A DNA stretch of 64,000 bases from Pyropia haitanensis (Eukaryota; Rhodophyta; Bangiophyceae; Bangiales; Bangiaceae), in contig SDUX01000007.1 of assembly GCA_008729055.1 (NCBI GenBank), forward strand, positions 3,974,090 to 4,038,089, written 5' to 3'. Of this stretch, positions 10,913-22,456 are shown piece by piece; the stretch's first letter is position 1, and each line of letters begins with the position of its first letter. A program made the position numbers and the translations under genes. The notes beneath the pieces were generated by a model. That model was given only the letters and a program-made list of their open reading frames with translations. It was not told the origin of the DNA and ran no database searches.

Positions 10913-13491
10913 GGCAACAACCCCTGGGTGGCAGGCAAAAGAAGCAGAGCCGTGAACGGGGAGGTGTGCGGCGTGGCGGGTGTTTGCGTCTGCAAGGAGA
11001 CGGAGGTCCGGGGGATGGGAGCACAGGAGCCGGCAGCGTCAAGACGATCGTGGTAGATGCCGACTGACGCCGATGCTGTCCAGAATAGCCCCACGGAGGG
11101 GATGATGGGCTGTCGAGCGAGGCACGCCCCCCACACCCGACAGCGTTGCAGTCGCTTCCCGTGGGCGGACGCACTCACCCGGCCGTGGGAACGCCCTTTG
11201 GCGGTCCCCTATGTAGCCGTTGGGGCGCCACGCCGACCGCCGTTTGAAGGCCAGCAAAGCCGCGGCAGGCCGCGACAGGGCGCGACACGGCGGCACACCC
11301 GGCCGGCGCCACTGAGGCGGATACGGACCCCCCATCCCCGCGTGGCCGCGTCCCACGCGCGCCGCGGCTCGCAGCGACCGCCAGTCCCAGCGCGCCAGCC
11401 CCACCTGGCGCGCCCACCGTGGCCGCCGGAGCCGTGGTGGCAGCGGCGGCGGCGGTGGTGGCAGCGGCGGCAGAGACGGCGGCAGGGGCAGCGGCGGCCA
11501 GCCGCACAGGGGTGGGGGAGGCGCGGAGTCGCTTCCGCCGCCCCCCCCCCCCCGCCGCCCCACCCCTGGCCAGCGCACGTCAGTGCCACAGCCAACCCCC
11601 CCCGCCAACGCACAGCCGGTCACCGGTGGCTCGCGGCTCTGCCGCCCGGCCGCACAGCGCAGCCGCCCGCCCAACGGGCGCGCGCGCACGGGTGGGGGAC
11701 GGGGGGGGAGGCGGGTGGGTGCCAAGAGCACACACGCGCTCACGCGCGACCGGGAGGGGGGCCACCGGTGCCGCGGCCGCGGCCGCGCCGTCGCGGGGGT
11801 CCACCCGACCGTGGCGGTGGCTGCCCCTCTGCGCGGCCGCGGCGTCGAGGCCAGGCCCCCGACACGGCGGGAGACAGCGGTAGAGGCGGGGGCGAGGGGG
11901 GTGGGGGGGGGGGTGTGGCCGCTCGGCAGCTGGCGCCGCCACGCATGGGAGCGGTCGGGGGGGGAGGGGGAGTGTCTCTAGGGCCACGGAGTGGGCCACG
12001 GTGGGGCCAGCGACAGCGGTGGCGGCGGCACCAGCGCAGCGGCCAAGCGGCGCGGCCGGGACAGTCTGCGCGACGCCGAGGCGGCAGAGCTGGTCGGCAC
12101 AGCGTTCGCGGCTCACTGCGGCAAGAGCGTCTGCTGGACGTCCTTGATCCCCCCTTGAGAAAGCCGTTGACGCGCAATCCACGAGTCCTGTGAGTGTCTC
12201 GTACACCGAGGACGCATGATGCAATTGAAATCCGTACCGTAGTAAGTTGCGACAATGACACCATTCCAATACAGCCATGCTCAGCACCAAGAGGCGGATG
12301 CGGCGCGTTTGTTCGACCAACGGAAAGATCAGCAATCCACGCACCAGATCAACGTGTCCTCGTCGGCACGTCGTCTCTTCCCAGTCTCGCGAGCGTCTGC
12401 GGCGTCGAATTCGAGGCGCAAATTGGGGGACACCGCCTCCCCCACCCCCGCCGCGCGATCGTCACGCCGCGGTCGTCAGGCTGCGGTCGTTGTGCCCGTC
12501 ATACTGCGGTCGTTGTGCTCGTCATGCTGCGGTCGTTGTGCTCGTCATGCTGCGGTCGTTGTGCTCGTCATGCGGCGCTCGTTAACGGGCGGGAGGCGGG
12601 AGGGGGGAGGCTGCGCGTTTTGCCGCCCGACGGGTGACAGTCGGCGACCGCGGGCGGTGGTGTTCTCCCCGTATGTCGGGCGGTGGTGTTTCCCAGGCGC
12701 GACGGGGGGCGGTCGCTGTCACTGCACGCTGGATGGCTACGGTGCCTGCAGGCGGCCGTGTCGCTCTGGGGGCGCCCCGTCCGCTCCGCTCCTCCACCCC
12801 CACCCTTCCAATCCAACTGCCGCGTCGATGGTGAGTCTCCTTCCTTCCCTCCCCCCCCCCCCCCCCGTCGCTACTGCCGCTGGGATGGGTGGCGACGGTC
12901 CTCGCGGTGCGGCGCCGCCCCACCCCGCTGTTGTCGTGAGTGGTCTGGGCGGGGGCGGTCTCCCGTCGCCACGCCCTTCCCTCGCCCCGCTCTTGTCCTG
13001 CGCTGACGGCTGTGCTGTCTCCCCACGCGCCTGGCGCGGCGGGGCCGGTTTGCCCGCGACCAACCGCCCCCCTCGCCACGGATGTGGCGGGTCCCCACGC
13101 GCACGTGTTTTGGTTCGGCGCTCGCACCTCGCTTCCCCCCCCGCTCTCTCCCTCCTCTCGTCACTGGGACGGCAGTGTCGGTAGTTGGTGGCGCCGCGTG
13201 CGTGCCCATCAAGTCGCCGGCCGGCCGCCGCACGCTCGTCCCGTGGTGCCTGCCAAGCCGCCGCGCTCTCCGACCGTGTGGCCGCGGGGGTCGGGCGGAC
13301 CCGGGCGTGACCGCGACGGCAGGCCATAGTGGCGGCTCTGCCCGCGACGGCTGAAGCGACGAGGTCCGGCGGGGGGCCGCGGTGGGGGCCGCGTGGTAGC
13401 GGAAGCGGCGGCGTGGTAGCGGAAGCGGCCGCGGCGCCGGTGGTGGGGGCCCGCGACGAAGCCAACGACGCGCGTCGGCTGCGCTGGTGCT
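10913..13491. other. Intergenic; G/C-rich with a 23-bp tandem repeat
   Basis: Overlapping Arg/Pro/Ala-rich frames occur on both strands without any recognisable domain. A four-copy 23-bp repeat (12481-12572, listed separately) rules out much coding here. The last part is presumably promoter and 5' UTR of the transporter gene at 13492. Confidence 0.5.
12481..12572. repeat. 23-bp tandem repeat, four copies
   Basis: Copies start at 12481, 12504, 12527 and 12550 with core CTGCGGTCGTTGTGCTCGTC. Copy 1 carries a few substitutions; the others are nearly identical. The period is not a multiple of 3, so the array would break any reading frame, which argues against coding. Confidence 0.9.
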
Positions 13492-16221
13492 ATGAGTCGG
13501 GATGGGACCGAAGGTGCGGACCGGCAACGGCAGCCTCCTCCCTCACCGGCTGGTGCTGGTGCCGGCCGCCTGTCGCGGGCGGCTGCCGCGGCGGTCTCGC
13601 TGTCGCCGACGGTTGGACGCCCGGCCACTGCCGCGGTGGGGTCTGGGCACGTTGGCGGCAGCGGAAACGGACCGCCGGCGCCGGGCCCGCCGCCGACGCC
13701 CCCGCCCATGCCATCCGAGTGGACGCGGCCTGCCCGTTCAGCGGCGCTGTTGACTGCTGCCACCCCCACCGAGCCGTTGAGTGTCATCCCCCGCGGAACG
13801 TCTGTACTGCCTGTGGCTTTGACGGAGCAGCTGCACTCGGCCGTCGCTGGCAGCTCGTCGATAGGGCCGGGCAGCGGACTGCCTGTTGTGGAGGATGCAT
13901 CTCCGCGATGGGCGCGGGCGGTGGAGGAGGTGCAGGTGCTGCCGCCCCCTCAAATTGATGACGAGGCGGCACCGCTGCTGCCGTCACCGCGGCTCCACCC
14001 GGGCGCCCCGCCATACCTGCCTGGCCAGCCTCTGGCGGCGAGCTCCTCTGGGGCGTCTGCTTTGACGGCCGCTCTTGCCGGCATCAGCAATGGCCGCCTC
14101 GTGGGCGTGGAGGCGAAGAGGGAGGAGAGGAATGTGGAGGCGAAGAGGGAGGAGAGGAATGTGGAGGGGGAGGACGTGGTGGTGCTGTCCCCGCCCTACT
14201 TTGACGGCCCTCGTCTTGACGTGGCGCCCTCCGTGGATCCCCGTGGCCGTTGGGTGGCCGCGCAGCAGGGCCCATGGGTGGCTGGCCCCGCCCGGTCCGC
14301 AGTGCGTCGGGTGCGGGAGATCCCGTCGCTCCCCCCGGCGTGTGATCCGAGCGACCAGCGTCCTGTGCCCGTAGCGGATGTGGCGGCGGCGGCAGCGGTG
14401 GTCTTACCCGCGACGCCAAGCGCCTCTGGCGGTAGGCTGGGGCGTGAGGCGACCTTTCTACCGCCGCCATGGACGAGCGCCGAGTCGGTCTACTCCACCG
14501 CAAGCGAGTCGCCTGTGCCGCTGGTTCGGCGAACGACGGGGAGGCCGAACTCGTCACCCGACGGTAGCCCCGTGCCCGGTCCCAGCTATCTGTCAGACTT
14601 TGAAGGAAGCAGCGGCGGCGGCAGCCGGACAGTGCGTGTCGGCTCCACTAGCGGCCTCGGCCATGTGGACTCGGTGGCGAGCAGCAGCAGCGACAGTGAC
14701 GGAGAGCACGGGGTGTCCCTGGCAGCTCGGTACAAGGCGGCAGTGCTCGACGCGGAAGAACTTGCGGCAGACGCCCGGGCCGCCGAGGCCGACGCTGAGC
14801 TGGAACAGGCCAAGGCATCGCTGCGAGAAAACTTGTACGTGCTGGCTGTCGTCCTCTTTTTTGCGATCTCTTCCCTGTCTGCCATTTTCATCAACAAGAG
14901 CTGCCTGTCGGGCTACGGCTTCAACTTCCCTTTCACGTTGCTGATGGGCCAGATGATCTTTTCTCTGCTCACCCTCAGCCTGATGGACCTGCTGGGTCCA
15001 GCCAGGCTCCCCGTCCTCACCCGCTCTCAGCAGCTGCGAGTGCTGCTGCCGACTCTGCTGTTCATTGCCAACGTCGTGGTGGGGCTGTCTGCGCTGTCGC
15101 TCGTCAATATCCCAATGTTTTCGGCTTTTCGCCGGTTAACGCTGTTGTTCGTGATGGCTGCCGAGTACATTATGCTGAACAAGCGCTACTCCCGCTCCCT
15201 CATTGCCGCGGTAGTGACCATGACGGTGGGCGCGTTTGTGTCGGCGTTGGACGATGGTACCTTTTCGGGCCTCGGGTACGCCTTGGTTTTCATCAACAAC
15301 GTCCTCACTGCCGCCTACCTGGCCAGCATCAAGCGGGTGATGGTCGAGATTGATATGAGCCCTCTGGTGCTGTTGTACTACACCGCTCTGTTGGGCCTGC
15401 CGTTCATTGCCATCTTGCTGCCGGCTTCGGGGGAGCTGCGCAACGTCATTGAAGCCTTCTCCACCCGTCCAGACCTGTGGAGCTTTGGGTTTGGCGTGTC
15501 GGTTCTGCTGATGGCAGCCAGTGCCTTTTTGGTGTACGTTGGTGGTGACGGCTTGAGACTGTGGGCCCATGTGTTGTTGGTTCTGTTTCTTGTTGTTGGC
15601 GGAGTACCTGTGGGATGGTTGCCGTCCGTCTTGCCGCGGGGGGCTGGTGACCTTGCACTTGCGGCTCCAACGGCACGGCGTTGTTTCCGGCCGACCTGTG
15701 TGCGTACGTGCTATGCAGTTTGTGTGAGGATTGGCCTCTTGTTCTGTGTCGTTTCGGCTTCTGACTGTACCACGACTTGCTGTTTGTCCGCTGCCTTTTT
15801 CTTGCGTGGACCGCCCTTGTGATGCAACCCTGTGTTTGTTGCTCGACATAGGAACTTTTCTACATCCCTGTGCACGGACATCACGACACCTCTGACGACC
15901 AGCGTCGCCGGCCAGGTGAAGAATGTGCTGCAGACTGTTCTGGGCTTCTTCTCTTGGGGCTACGTCTTCTCTCCCATCAACGCCGTCGGCCTCGTGCTCG
16001 CCCTCATGGGACAGTGCTGGTTTGCGTGGATCAAGTACTCCCAGCGGCACGTACCGGCTGGCCCAATGGCGGGCGGCATTCCCGTCGCGGAGGGCGGCGG
16101 CGCGGTGGCCACCACTGGCGCGAAATCCGTCCTCCTTCCACAGGAAGAGGAAGAGGGGGGCGCCCCGCTGCTATCACCACCTCAAGGACGCCGCGCCGCG
16201 TCTGTGCCTGTCGCGGTCTGA
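13492..16221 (+). CDS. Nucleotide-sugar transporter, SLC35D/GDP-mannose-transporter type, with long disordered N-terminus
   Basis: Exons 13492-15533 and 15852-16221 join to 803 aa; the intron has donor GTACGTTG and acceptor CGACATAG. Residues ~1-440 are Pro/Ala/Ser-rich with an imperfect 9-residue repeat (VEAKREERN twice). From ~445 follow about ten hydrophobic helices of the drug/metabolite-transporter fold. The core contains NIPMFSAFRRLTLLFVMAAE, GYALVFINNVLTAAYLASIK and, across the splice, SAFLVNFSTSLCTDITTPLT with VAGQVKNVLQTVLGFF. These match SLC35D1/2-like and fungal VRG4-like transporters, which exchange a nucleotide sugar for the nucleoside monophosphate across the Golgi or ER membrane. 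The exact sugar cannot be read from the sequence. The tail is acidic (EEEEEGG), cytosolic by family topology. The start codon is the least certain part; an internal Met nearer the membrane domain is possible. Confidence 0.88.
14105..14164 (+). repeat. 27-bp in-frame tandem duplication in the transporter N-terminus
   Basis: Two consecutive copies of a purine-rich 27-mer encode VEAKREERN twice. The purine bias differs from the surrounding coding sequence. Confidence 0.85.
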
Positions 16222-16738
16222 CCTACTGGCCGTGTTTCATCGCTCAAGAGTCACCCGCGCCCGACCGTGTACGGAGAATATTTCCTCTTTCCCCTTCTGT
16301 CTTCCTTGCGCTTGCACGCTGCGTGCGTGTGTCACGAGTGTTCTGGTGCTTTTAGTTGTGCAAGCATTGCTGTGGGCACGCACAGGCTCCGCACGCTCGG
16401 AGGGATGGAGGCGAAAAAGCTCCGCTCGACAAGCGTCCAGGCAGGTTCCACGGGTCCCAGCTACCCCGGTCGCGGAGCTGGGCGACAATGGCCATGCCGA
16501 GCGTGAGCAGCGCCCAGCATCGGTTGTATCCGCTGGAGCAAGCTTCTCATGCACAGGTGTCCCAGCTAGACAACGGATGATGGCACAGCACGTCTCGCCA
16601 TTGTGAACTTGGACCATGATCTAGCAAAAATGTACGACCCTGCGTTGGCATGACGACAAAGAGAACGCACCAATAAAAGACCGTAGGTGAACACCAGACG
16701 TTGAAACACCAACCAGCACACGTGCGCAATGGTGGCCG
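16222..16738. other. Convergent 3' intergenic region
   Basis: Lies between the 3' ends of the transporter (+) and the C2-like gene (-). An AATAAA motif at about 16671-16676 could serve the transporter transcript. No other feature seen. Confidence 0.5.
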
Positions 16739-18799
16739 TCATCCGTACATCAAGGCCGCCGGCATTTCTGGTGGGGGAGGCAGCGGCTCCTCCCGCAACC
16801 GACCATCCGCGGTGTACTTGCCTCCATCTCGTCTCATCTCAGACGATGGCGCTGTGCTCACTGGCAGGCCGTGAATGGTACCGTTGCTGCCTGTGCTTCC
16901 CATGCTCACGTTCGTGTCGTACAGCCCCGAAGCCCCCCCCCCGCGGCCGTGCGGTGGCTGCGAGAAATGGAGGTGAGCGTTGCTCGGCTCTTCCGCGGAG
17001 CCCAACGTCGTCAGCGTGGACGCAGAGCCGACCGAGTCGTACACGTCCGACACTGGCGGATCTGCCGCGGCCGCCCCGACACCACCGCTGCTATCGCCGT
17101 CAAGGGACAGGGAACCAAAACCAAACGTGGCGCCCTCGTACGCCTGAGGAGGCCTGCCGTCATTCTGAGGCGGTGCCCAGCTGGCCGGGCCCGCAGCACG
17201 GGCAGCTGCTACAAAACGGGGGTGGATGGCCAAGGCGGTGCCCGAGTTGCTCCGCACAAGCGGCGCTGGCGGCGCCGACGGCGGGTAGGCCCCATAGACA
17301 CCCGGCAGCGGCGGACCAGGCGGGAGGGGCAGAGATGGAGGGGGCGGGAAGTAGCCATCCACCTCCCAGGGGGCCATGGGCGTGGTTGGCGCCGATGTCA
17401 CCCCAGCGGAGGGCGGAGCCGGTGCTGATGCTGGCGGCGCAGGGCAAGAGGCACCCGCAAACGCGGCGAGGCCACCACTGCCGCCGCTGAGGCCGCTACC
17501 AGCATCGGAACCACCCGACGGCCCAGAGACGTCCAGCGCAGGCGTGTTGTCGCACGGCAAGGGCGGCAGCTCCCTCGTCGCCGGGGGTAATGGCAGCCAC
17601 GGCAGCAGCGTGTAGGCAGCGGCCGCCGATGCGCTTCCCGTCGCACCATTCGCAGGCACCTCCACTACCCCGTTCACGTTGTGGCAACCACGGCCATGCA
17701 TCTGGGCCACGTGCGGAAGGGAGCGAATGAGAATGTTGGCGCGAACGTCCCCCGCTTGAGCCCCCCCCGCCGACGCAAGGGGCACCAGCAGCTTGCGGGA
17801 AGTCGACATGTTGGGGGAACGCAGGGAGCTGAGAAGCAGGCCCATCGGCAGAGCTCCGATCGCCGCCTGATGCCACTTGAGCCGCCGCGAATCCGGTGAG
17901 GAGGAGGAGGTTTGCACGGAGAAGAATAGGCACACAGCAGAGCCATCCCGGCGAGGGACCACCAGATCTTTAAGCGAGCCGGTAGAGGTCACGTTGAGGG
18001 CAGAGGCATCATCGGCCCACCGTACTGACACGTCCACCCCGCTGGCGGCTGCGACCATCGACGCGGGGGAAGTGACCACCGTGTAGTCCCGCTCCAATGA
18101 GGGTGGCGTCGATCCAAGCGCCACGCCGACCCGCAGGGACTTGTGGGACGGATCCGCCGCCCCAGGCACGGGCGCCGCTTCTCGAACCCCCCCACTCGCC
18201 TTACTCGACGAGCGCCCCGCTCCCCGCTTGGGCACCGGCTGGGACGTAGATGTGGGGGACGAGCGGCTGTTTGGCACTTTGCCAGGCCGCCGCGTCGGCG
18301 GCACCGATGACCGCGGCGGTGGATGCGGCAGCCGCAGCGGCAGATGCGCCACGCGCACGTCGGCCAGCACAATGCGGATGGTGCGAACGAGCTCAAATAC
18401 CACCCGCAGTTGCACCCGCGCAACCACACGCTCGCCACCGGCGGGGTCCCCGACGTCCACCACCACGCTGTCGGGGCCGGTGGCGAGCGCCGCCAGCGGG
18501 ATCTTGGCGGCGCCCACCAGCTTGGCCGCCCGCCCCGCCTCCCGCACTCGCACCACCACGGACCGCCGCATGCGGGCGGCATCGGCCGTGACGTACCAAG
18601 CATGGGCGCCCGTCTCTGACGGCGGCGCCGGGATGGGCCACGTGGGGCTCTTCGTGCCAGCAGAGCCCGTCGTCACCACCGTCGGGGGGGCGGTGGGCAG
18701 CGTCAGGGTCAGCAGGGTGCCGGCCTTTGGGGGAGGGGAAGTAAGAGTGGCCTTGGCCGACAGCAGCCGCAGGCGGAGGCGGTCGGGCGCGCGGGACAT
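16739..18799 (-). CDS. Hypothetical protein with N-terminal C2-like beta domain
   Basis: Single-exon 686-aa protein from the ATG at 18799. The frame is open further upstream, but only with a non-ATG start. Residues 1-130 (APDRLRLRLLSAKATLTSP; AWYVTADAARMRRSVVVRVR; KLVGAAKIPLAALATGPDSV; RVVARVQLRVVFELVR) alternate like a C2 or C2-like beta sandwich. A second beta-rich block with SLRVGVALGSTPPSLERDYT, VDVSVRWADDAS and VCLFFSVQTSSSSP spans ~210-400. The C-terminal ~300 residues are Pro/Ala/Gly/Ser-rich and probably disordered. No calcium-binding Asp cluster is obvious. A membrane-associated or scaffolding role is possible but unproven. The regular strand pattern and consistent residue bias over 2 kb support a real gene. 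Confidence 0.65.
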   Translation of the reverse strand: MSRAPDRLRLRLLSAKATLTSPPPKAGTLLTLTLPTAPPTVVTTGSAGTKSPTWPIPAPPSETGAHAWYVTADAARMRRSVVVRVREAGRAAKLVGAAKIPLAALATGPDSVVVDVGDPAGGERVVARVQLRVVFELVRTIRIVLADVRVAHLPLRLPHPPPRSSVPPTRRPGKVPNSRSSPTSTSQPVPKRGAGRSSSKASGGVREAAPVPGAADPSHKSLRVGVALGSTPPSLERDYTVVTSPASMVAAASGVDVSVRWADDASALNVTSTGSLKDLVVPRRDGSAVCLFFSVQTSSSSPDSRRLKWHQAAIGALPMGLLLSSLRSPNMSTSRKLLVPLASAGGAQAGDVRANILIRSLPHVAQMHGRGCHNVNGVVEVPANGATGSASAAAAYTLLPWLPLPPATRELPPLPCDNTPALDVSGPSGGSDAGSGLSGGSGGLAAFAGASCPAPPASAPAPPSAGVTSAPTTPMAPWEVDGYFPPPPSLPLPPGPPLPGVYGAYPPSAPPAPLVRSNSGTALAIHPRFVAAARAAGPASWAPPQNDGRPPQAYEGATFGFGSLSLDGDSSGGVGAAAADPPVSDVYDSVGSASTLTTLGSAEEPSNAHLHFSQPPHGRGGGASGLYDTNVSMGSTGSNGTIHGLPVSTAPSSEMRRDGGKYTADGRLREEPLPPPPEMPAALMYG

Positions 18800-21079
18800 G
18801 ATGCGGCGCGCCAGGGGGGGGGGGTGGCGGGGGGGGGACAGCCCGGCAGCCGTCGAAGAAGCAGCGGTGTTGTCGACGGCCAAGATATAATCAGTCCAAG
18901 CCACAACGGGGTGCGCCACACCCAGCCACACTCCCCCGTATCAGACACGAACGGGGGTGGGGGGGGCGTGCCGCGTCCCAACGAGCCACCCGCGTCACGT
19001 CCGGGGTGCACCCACCACACCCTCACCGCCCGCGTCTGGGTGCCGACGCCCGCCGGCCACGCGACGTGGCACCACCCCACCGCCGCCGCCCACGACCGCG
19101 CCCCCCCAACCGGCGCAGCACACCCACTACACGCGGGTGAAACCGCTGGGGCCCGCGTCCTCCCCAACCCACCCCGCCCCCCCTCGGGAAATTCGTCCCG
19201 CCACCACCACAGGGAAAAGGCTTGGCTGGGCACGCGCGCCCAACGGCGCCCGAGGACCACCACCACCGGCCGCCTGCCGTGGCCGTGCGGCCGCCCGTCC
19301 CGCGGCGTCGGCAGCGTTGCGGCGCGGGGCGCGGCGCGTCGGCGCGTCGGCGCGTCGGCGCGTCGGCGCGTCGGCGCGTCGGCGCGTCGGCGCGTGCGTC
19401 GCACACCCACGCCGTCCCCGCCGTCGCTGTCGTCCCCCCCTTGTCCGTCGCTGGCTGGCGGGCCGCACTCCCGCCCTCCGGCCCCGCCCACACGCGCGTT
19501 CAAGCCCCACACGCACGCACGCGCGCGTACCCGCGCCCGTGCGGCCAACGGCGGGTGTGGGGGGCGTCTCTCGGGCCGGCCGCGACGCGCCCTGCGGCCG
19601 CACGTGGCAAACAGCCAAGAGCCACACGCATCTCGCGGTCACGAGGACGGCGTCGGCGCGGGCGCCCAGCGCGGTGGTGCCCCCTTCAACGCTGCGCCAG
19701 CTGCAGGCCGCCGTCGCACGCACAACGGCCCGAGCGCCCATACTCGGGGTGGCCCCGCGCGGGGGTGCCGTACGTGCGAAACGAACGACCGAAGAGTGCG
19801 CGACACTGACCTGCTCGAGTGCCAGCTGCGGCCAAGTGGCTGTGCGCTTGGGAGACGTCAGACGGCAAGCGAGACGGGCTGGCCAGTGGCTGTGCTTGTT
19901 GAACGGCTGTGATTGGGCGGTACGACCGGGGCCCCCCCGCTGTGTCTGCCCAGAGTCGCTTGGCATCGCAGAGCCTTGCGAGACGCAGAAGTGTACCGAA
20001 TCCCGTCCAAGAAGTGCAAGGCCAGCGGGCACAGATGCGCTCCATGAAAGAGTCCCGCATTAAAAAAGTGACTCTTCGCGCCATGCTGTCAAGTACGACA
20101 GCGCGACTTTTTCGCTGAAAATCCGTAAATTTTTCATGAGCAAATGATTCATCACAGTCATTCCGACACCAAGAGTAGACACAAGCACATTTCTGAAAAA
20201 GAGCGAAATATTTCCGTTCAAATGAGTCTCACACAGTTTGCCAGGCTCAACTTTGTGAGAGCCAGTCGTGAGCGCTTGCTGAGGGCTGCTGGCACAGCGG
20301 CGGCCTGACAAAAGCGAGCAAACACGAGGCCTCCAGCAGGCTTCTCGATGCATCTGGATGGACGTGATCAAGCACAAATGTTCGGTTTTACAGACGCAGA
20401 ATGTGTTTGATGCGACGTGTACGAAAGAAGAAGTAAATACTTGTTGCTTTGCTTTTCTCATTTTCAATAAGCAATCTCTTTTTCACCCGCTGTCACTGAC
20501 GTGTTGTTGGTTGTCTCGTGCATACTCTCGTGCGCTATCTATCACGTAGACGAGCTTTCAGTGTCATGGCAGCAGTTTGACGTTTGATGGTCCTGAAGGA
20601 ATCCCTTTCATTGGTCCACGTTCATCAGAGGACCGCGACACCTGGTCCTTTGGTGCTGAGTTCGCAGGCCAAACGCATTGCCTGCACGGCCGCAAGATCC
20701 TGGGTGGGCTCACCACCTGGAACGACAAGCTGCTGGGGGTGGCCAAAGTCGCGGTACCGATGACAGAGCTGGTGGGCGTATGGGGGCGAACCACCGCCCC
20801 CAGGAGCTGCGTCGGTTATGACAAGACCTCATCGCCACGGGAGGGAGACTCTTGCGCGCTCTGGGTGGAACAACAGCGCCCAAACTGGGACCAATGCATT
20901 CCGCTGATGGCGCAGCGAGAGCCTTTGCGTTCGGCGTCTTGGAACACCGGTCCGAAACCCGGTACCGAGTGAGCGCATGGAGAGGGCTTGTTGCGTATGC
21001 CCGCGCGCTCACTAGCAACAAGACTCCTCTTGTCCGCTTCCCACCGCAGCCCATCGGATGGCGACCGCACATGGCCACC
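18800..21079. other. Intergenic; 8-bp tandem repeat and a lower-GC block
   Basis: The first half is G/C-rich with Arg/Pro frames on both strands and an 8-bp repeat array at 19333-19396. The block ~20040-20560 is much richer in A/T than its surroundings. Short open frames there (for example minus 20060-20467 and plus 20577-20972) have no recognisable domain. The A/T block could be transposon-derived, but I see no ends. Confidence 0.45.
19333..19396. repeat. 8-bp tandem repeat (GGCGCGTC), seven perfect copies plus one degenerate
   Basis: Seven perfect GGCGCGTC units at 19333-19388 are followed by GGCGCGTG. A unit of 8 is incompatible with a conserved reading frame. Confidence 0.95.
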
Positions 21080-22456
21080 TCACAACCCCAGGCTCTCCAG
21101 CGCGAACGTACACACGGCCCTGTGTCCACACCACCACCACTCCCATGGACGACATGTCCCTCTTTGTATGCATCGTGAGTCCCACGCATCCATGGGCATC
21201 CCCTCACCGTCCCCTCCGCCGCGCCGTTCGCGCCGCGACGGCGGCCACCTCTGCTCCCCCCCCCCCCCCGCTACCGCCGCCAGTGCGGCCGCCTCGCACA
21301 CCGCCACGCGGTCACCTCGGAGGGCTGCCCGCGAGTGCGCGTCGGCCGCCCGGATGGGCGCCGGCACCCGCGTGGGCGTCACGGACGCCACCAACGCCAG
21401 CGCCGTCGACAGTGACACCCGGTGGCCGACCGACACGTACACGGGGCGGGTCAGCCGCGGGTGGGGGGCGAGGGGCTGGAGGGGTGTCCCCGCCACCGCC
21501 GCCGTAGCGGCCGTCGCTGGCGCCACCAATGGCGTCGTGGTTGCCGTCTGGCCGGGCGCGGGGGGCACGCAGGGACGCACGTCCGCCCCTGCTGCGCCGT
21601 GGTTGCCGCCGCCGCCGCCACCGCCGCGCCGGCGTCGCGGGTCGGCGATAGCGCCCATGTAAGCAGCGCCGTGGAGCACACCGGACTCGCCGACCAAGGG
21701 CACGGCAGCCACGTCTGCGGGCGCCGCGGCAATGGCGGCAGCAACGGCGGTGCGGTCAAGGCCGTCGATGCTGTGGAGCTGCTTGGCGACGCCGACCGTC
21801 GGGATGCCCGACGCCACCCCCACCGAGCAAGCCATGCCCGCGCCCCGTGGGTGCAGCACCCCGTTCCCGTCACACAGCAGCACATCCAGGTAGGGGCCCA
21901 GGGGCGAGCACGCCCCTCCTCCCCAACTGCTTTCACCGCCGCGGTCACCGTCGCCCCCCGCCACACGCCGGGGCGCAGCGGCCTCGTTGGGAGCGGCCGG
22001 CAGCAGCGGCAGCCCAACGTCAGCGGCGTAGGCCCCGAGCAGCGACACAACGGGAGGCACCTCGCGAAAGGCCAGAAACCCTGGCACATACGGTGCGTCG
22101 ACGACCACGTCCGCAGAGCGGCTGTACAGGAGCACCCCCGACGGCCAGTGGCAGACCGTGAGGGTGGCCACGCCGGCGGCACCTCCCGTGGCGGGAAAGG
22201 ACACGTCCGCACCGCCCACGAGGCGGGGTGGATTGCGCCTGTCAGTGGGCGACTGTGGCGCGCCGGGATGAACGGGAGAGGGCAGAAAGGGGAAGAGGGA
22301 AGCCGGCGGTGGGGGGAGCGCCCATGGCACATCATCGGTGTGGATGACCGCGGCGGCCGTTGCCCGCTGTGATGCGGTCCACTCGACGAGAAGGGGACAA
22401 TCGGGGGGCAAAGGAGGGGGGTCGGACGAACCTCTCGCCGCCGTTAAAGTCTCCAT
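21080..22456 (-). CDS. Endonuclease V (deoxyinosine/inosine-specific nuclease)
   Basis: Single exon, 458 aa from the ATG at 22456. The family landmarks are in order: LVGGADVSF (metal ligand D84), APYVPGFLAFRE (E132), LDVLLCDGNGVLHPRGAG (D196), GIPTVGVAKQLH, PLVGESGVLHGAA, VYVSVGHRVSLSTALALV and the final APIRAADAHSRAAL. Endonuclease V cleaves the second phosphodiester 3' of deoxyinosine in DNA, or of inosine in RNA in animals; it acts in repair or RNA turnover. Low-complexity insertions (Gly/Arg/Asn near 290-300, Pro/Ala/Thr after it) lengthen it relative to the usual 220-340 aa. About 90 residues follow the last conserved motif and look unlike protein, so the true C-terminus may be shorter, for example through an unseen intron. 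The gene is 334 nt downstream of NIT2 on the same strand. Confidence 0.92.
   Translation of the reverse strand: METLTAARGSSDPPPLPPDCPLLVEWTASQRATAAAVIHTDDVPWALPPPPASLFPFLPSPVHPGAPQSPTDRRNPPRLVGGADVSFPATGGAAGVATLTVCHWPSGVLLYSRSADVVVDAPYVPGFLAFREVPPVVSLLGAYAADVGLPLLPAAPNEAAAPRRVAGGDGDRGGESSWGGGACSPLGPYLDVLLCDGNGVLHPRGAGMACSVGVASGIPTVGVAKQLHSIDGLDRTAVAAAIAAAPADVAAVPLVGESGVLHGAAYMGAIADPRRRRGGGGGGGNHGAAGADVRPCVPPAPGQTATTTPLVAPATAATAAVAGTPLQPLAPHPRLTRPVYVSVGHRVSLSTALALVASVTPTRVPAPIRAADAHSRAALRGDRVAVCEAAALAAVAGGGGEQRWPPSRRERRGGGDGEGMPMDAWDSRCIQRGTCRPWEWWWCGHRAVCTFALESLGL

Noticed and set aside
20060..20467. 135-residue minus-strand frame in an A/T-rich block
   Set aside because: No recognisable domain and no splice partners; length compatible with chance at lower GC.
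20577..20972. 131-residue plus-strand frame
   Set aside because: Starts with a weak context, no similarity I recognise, and competing antisense frame of equal quality.
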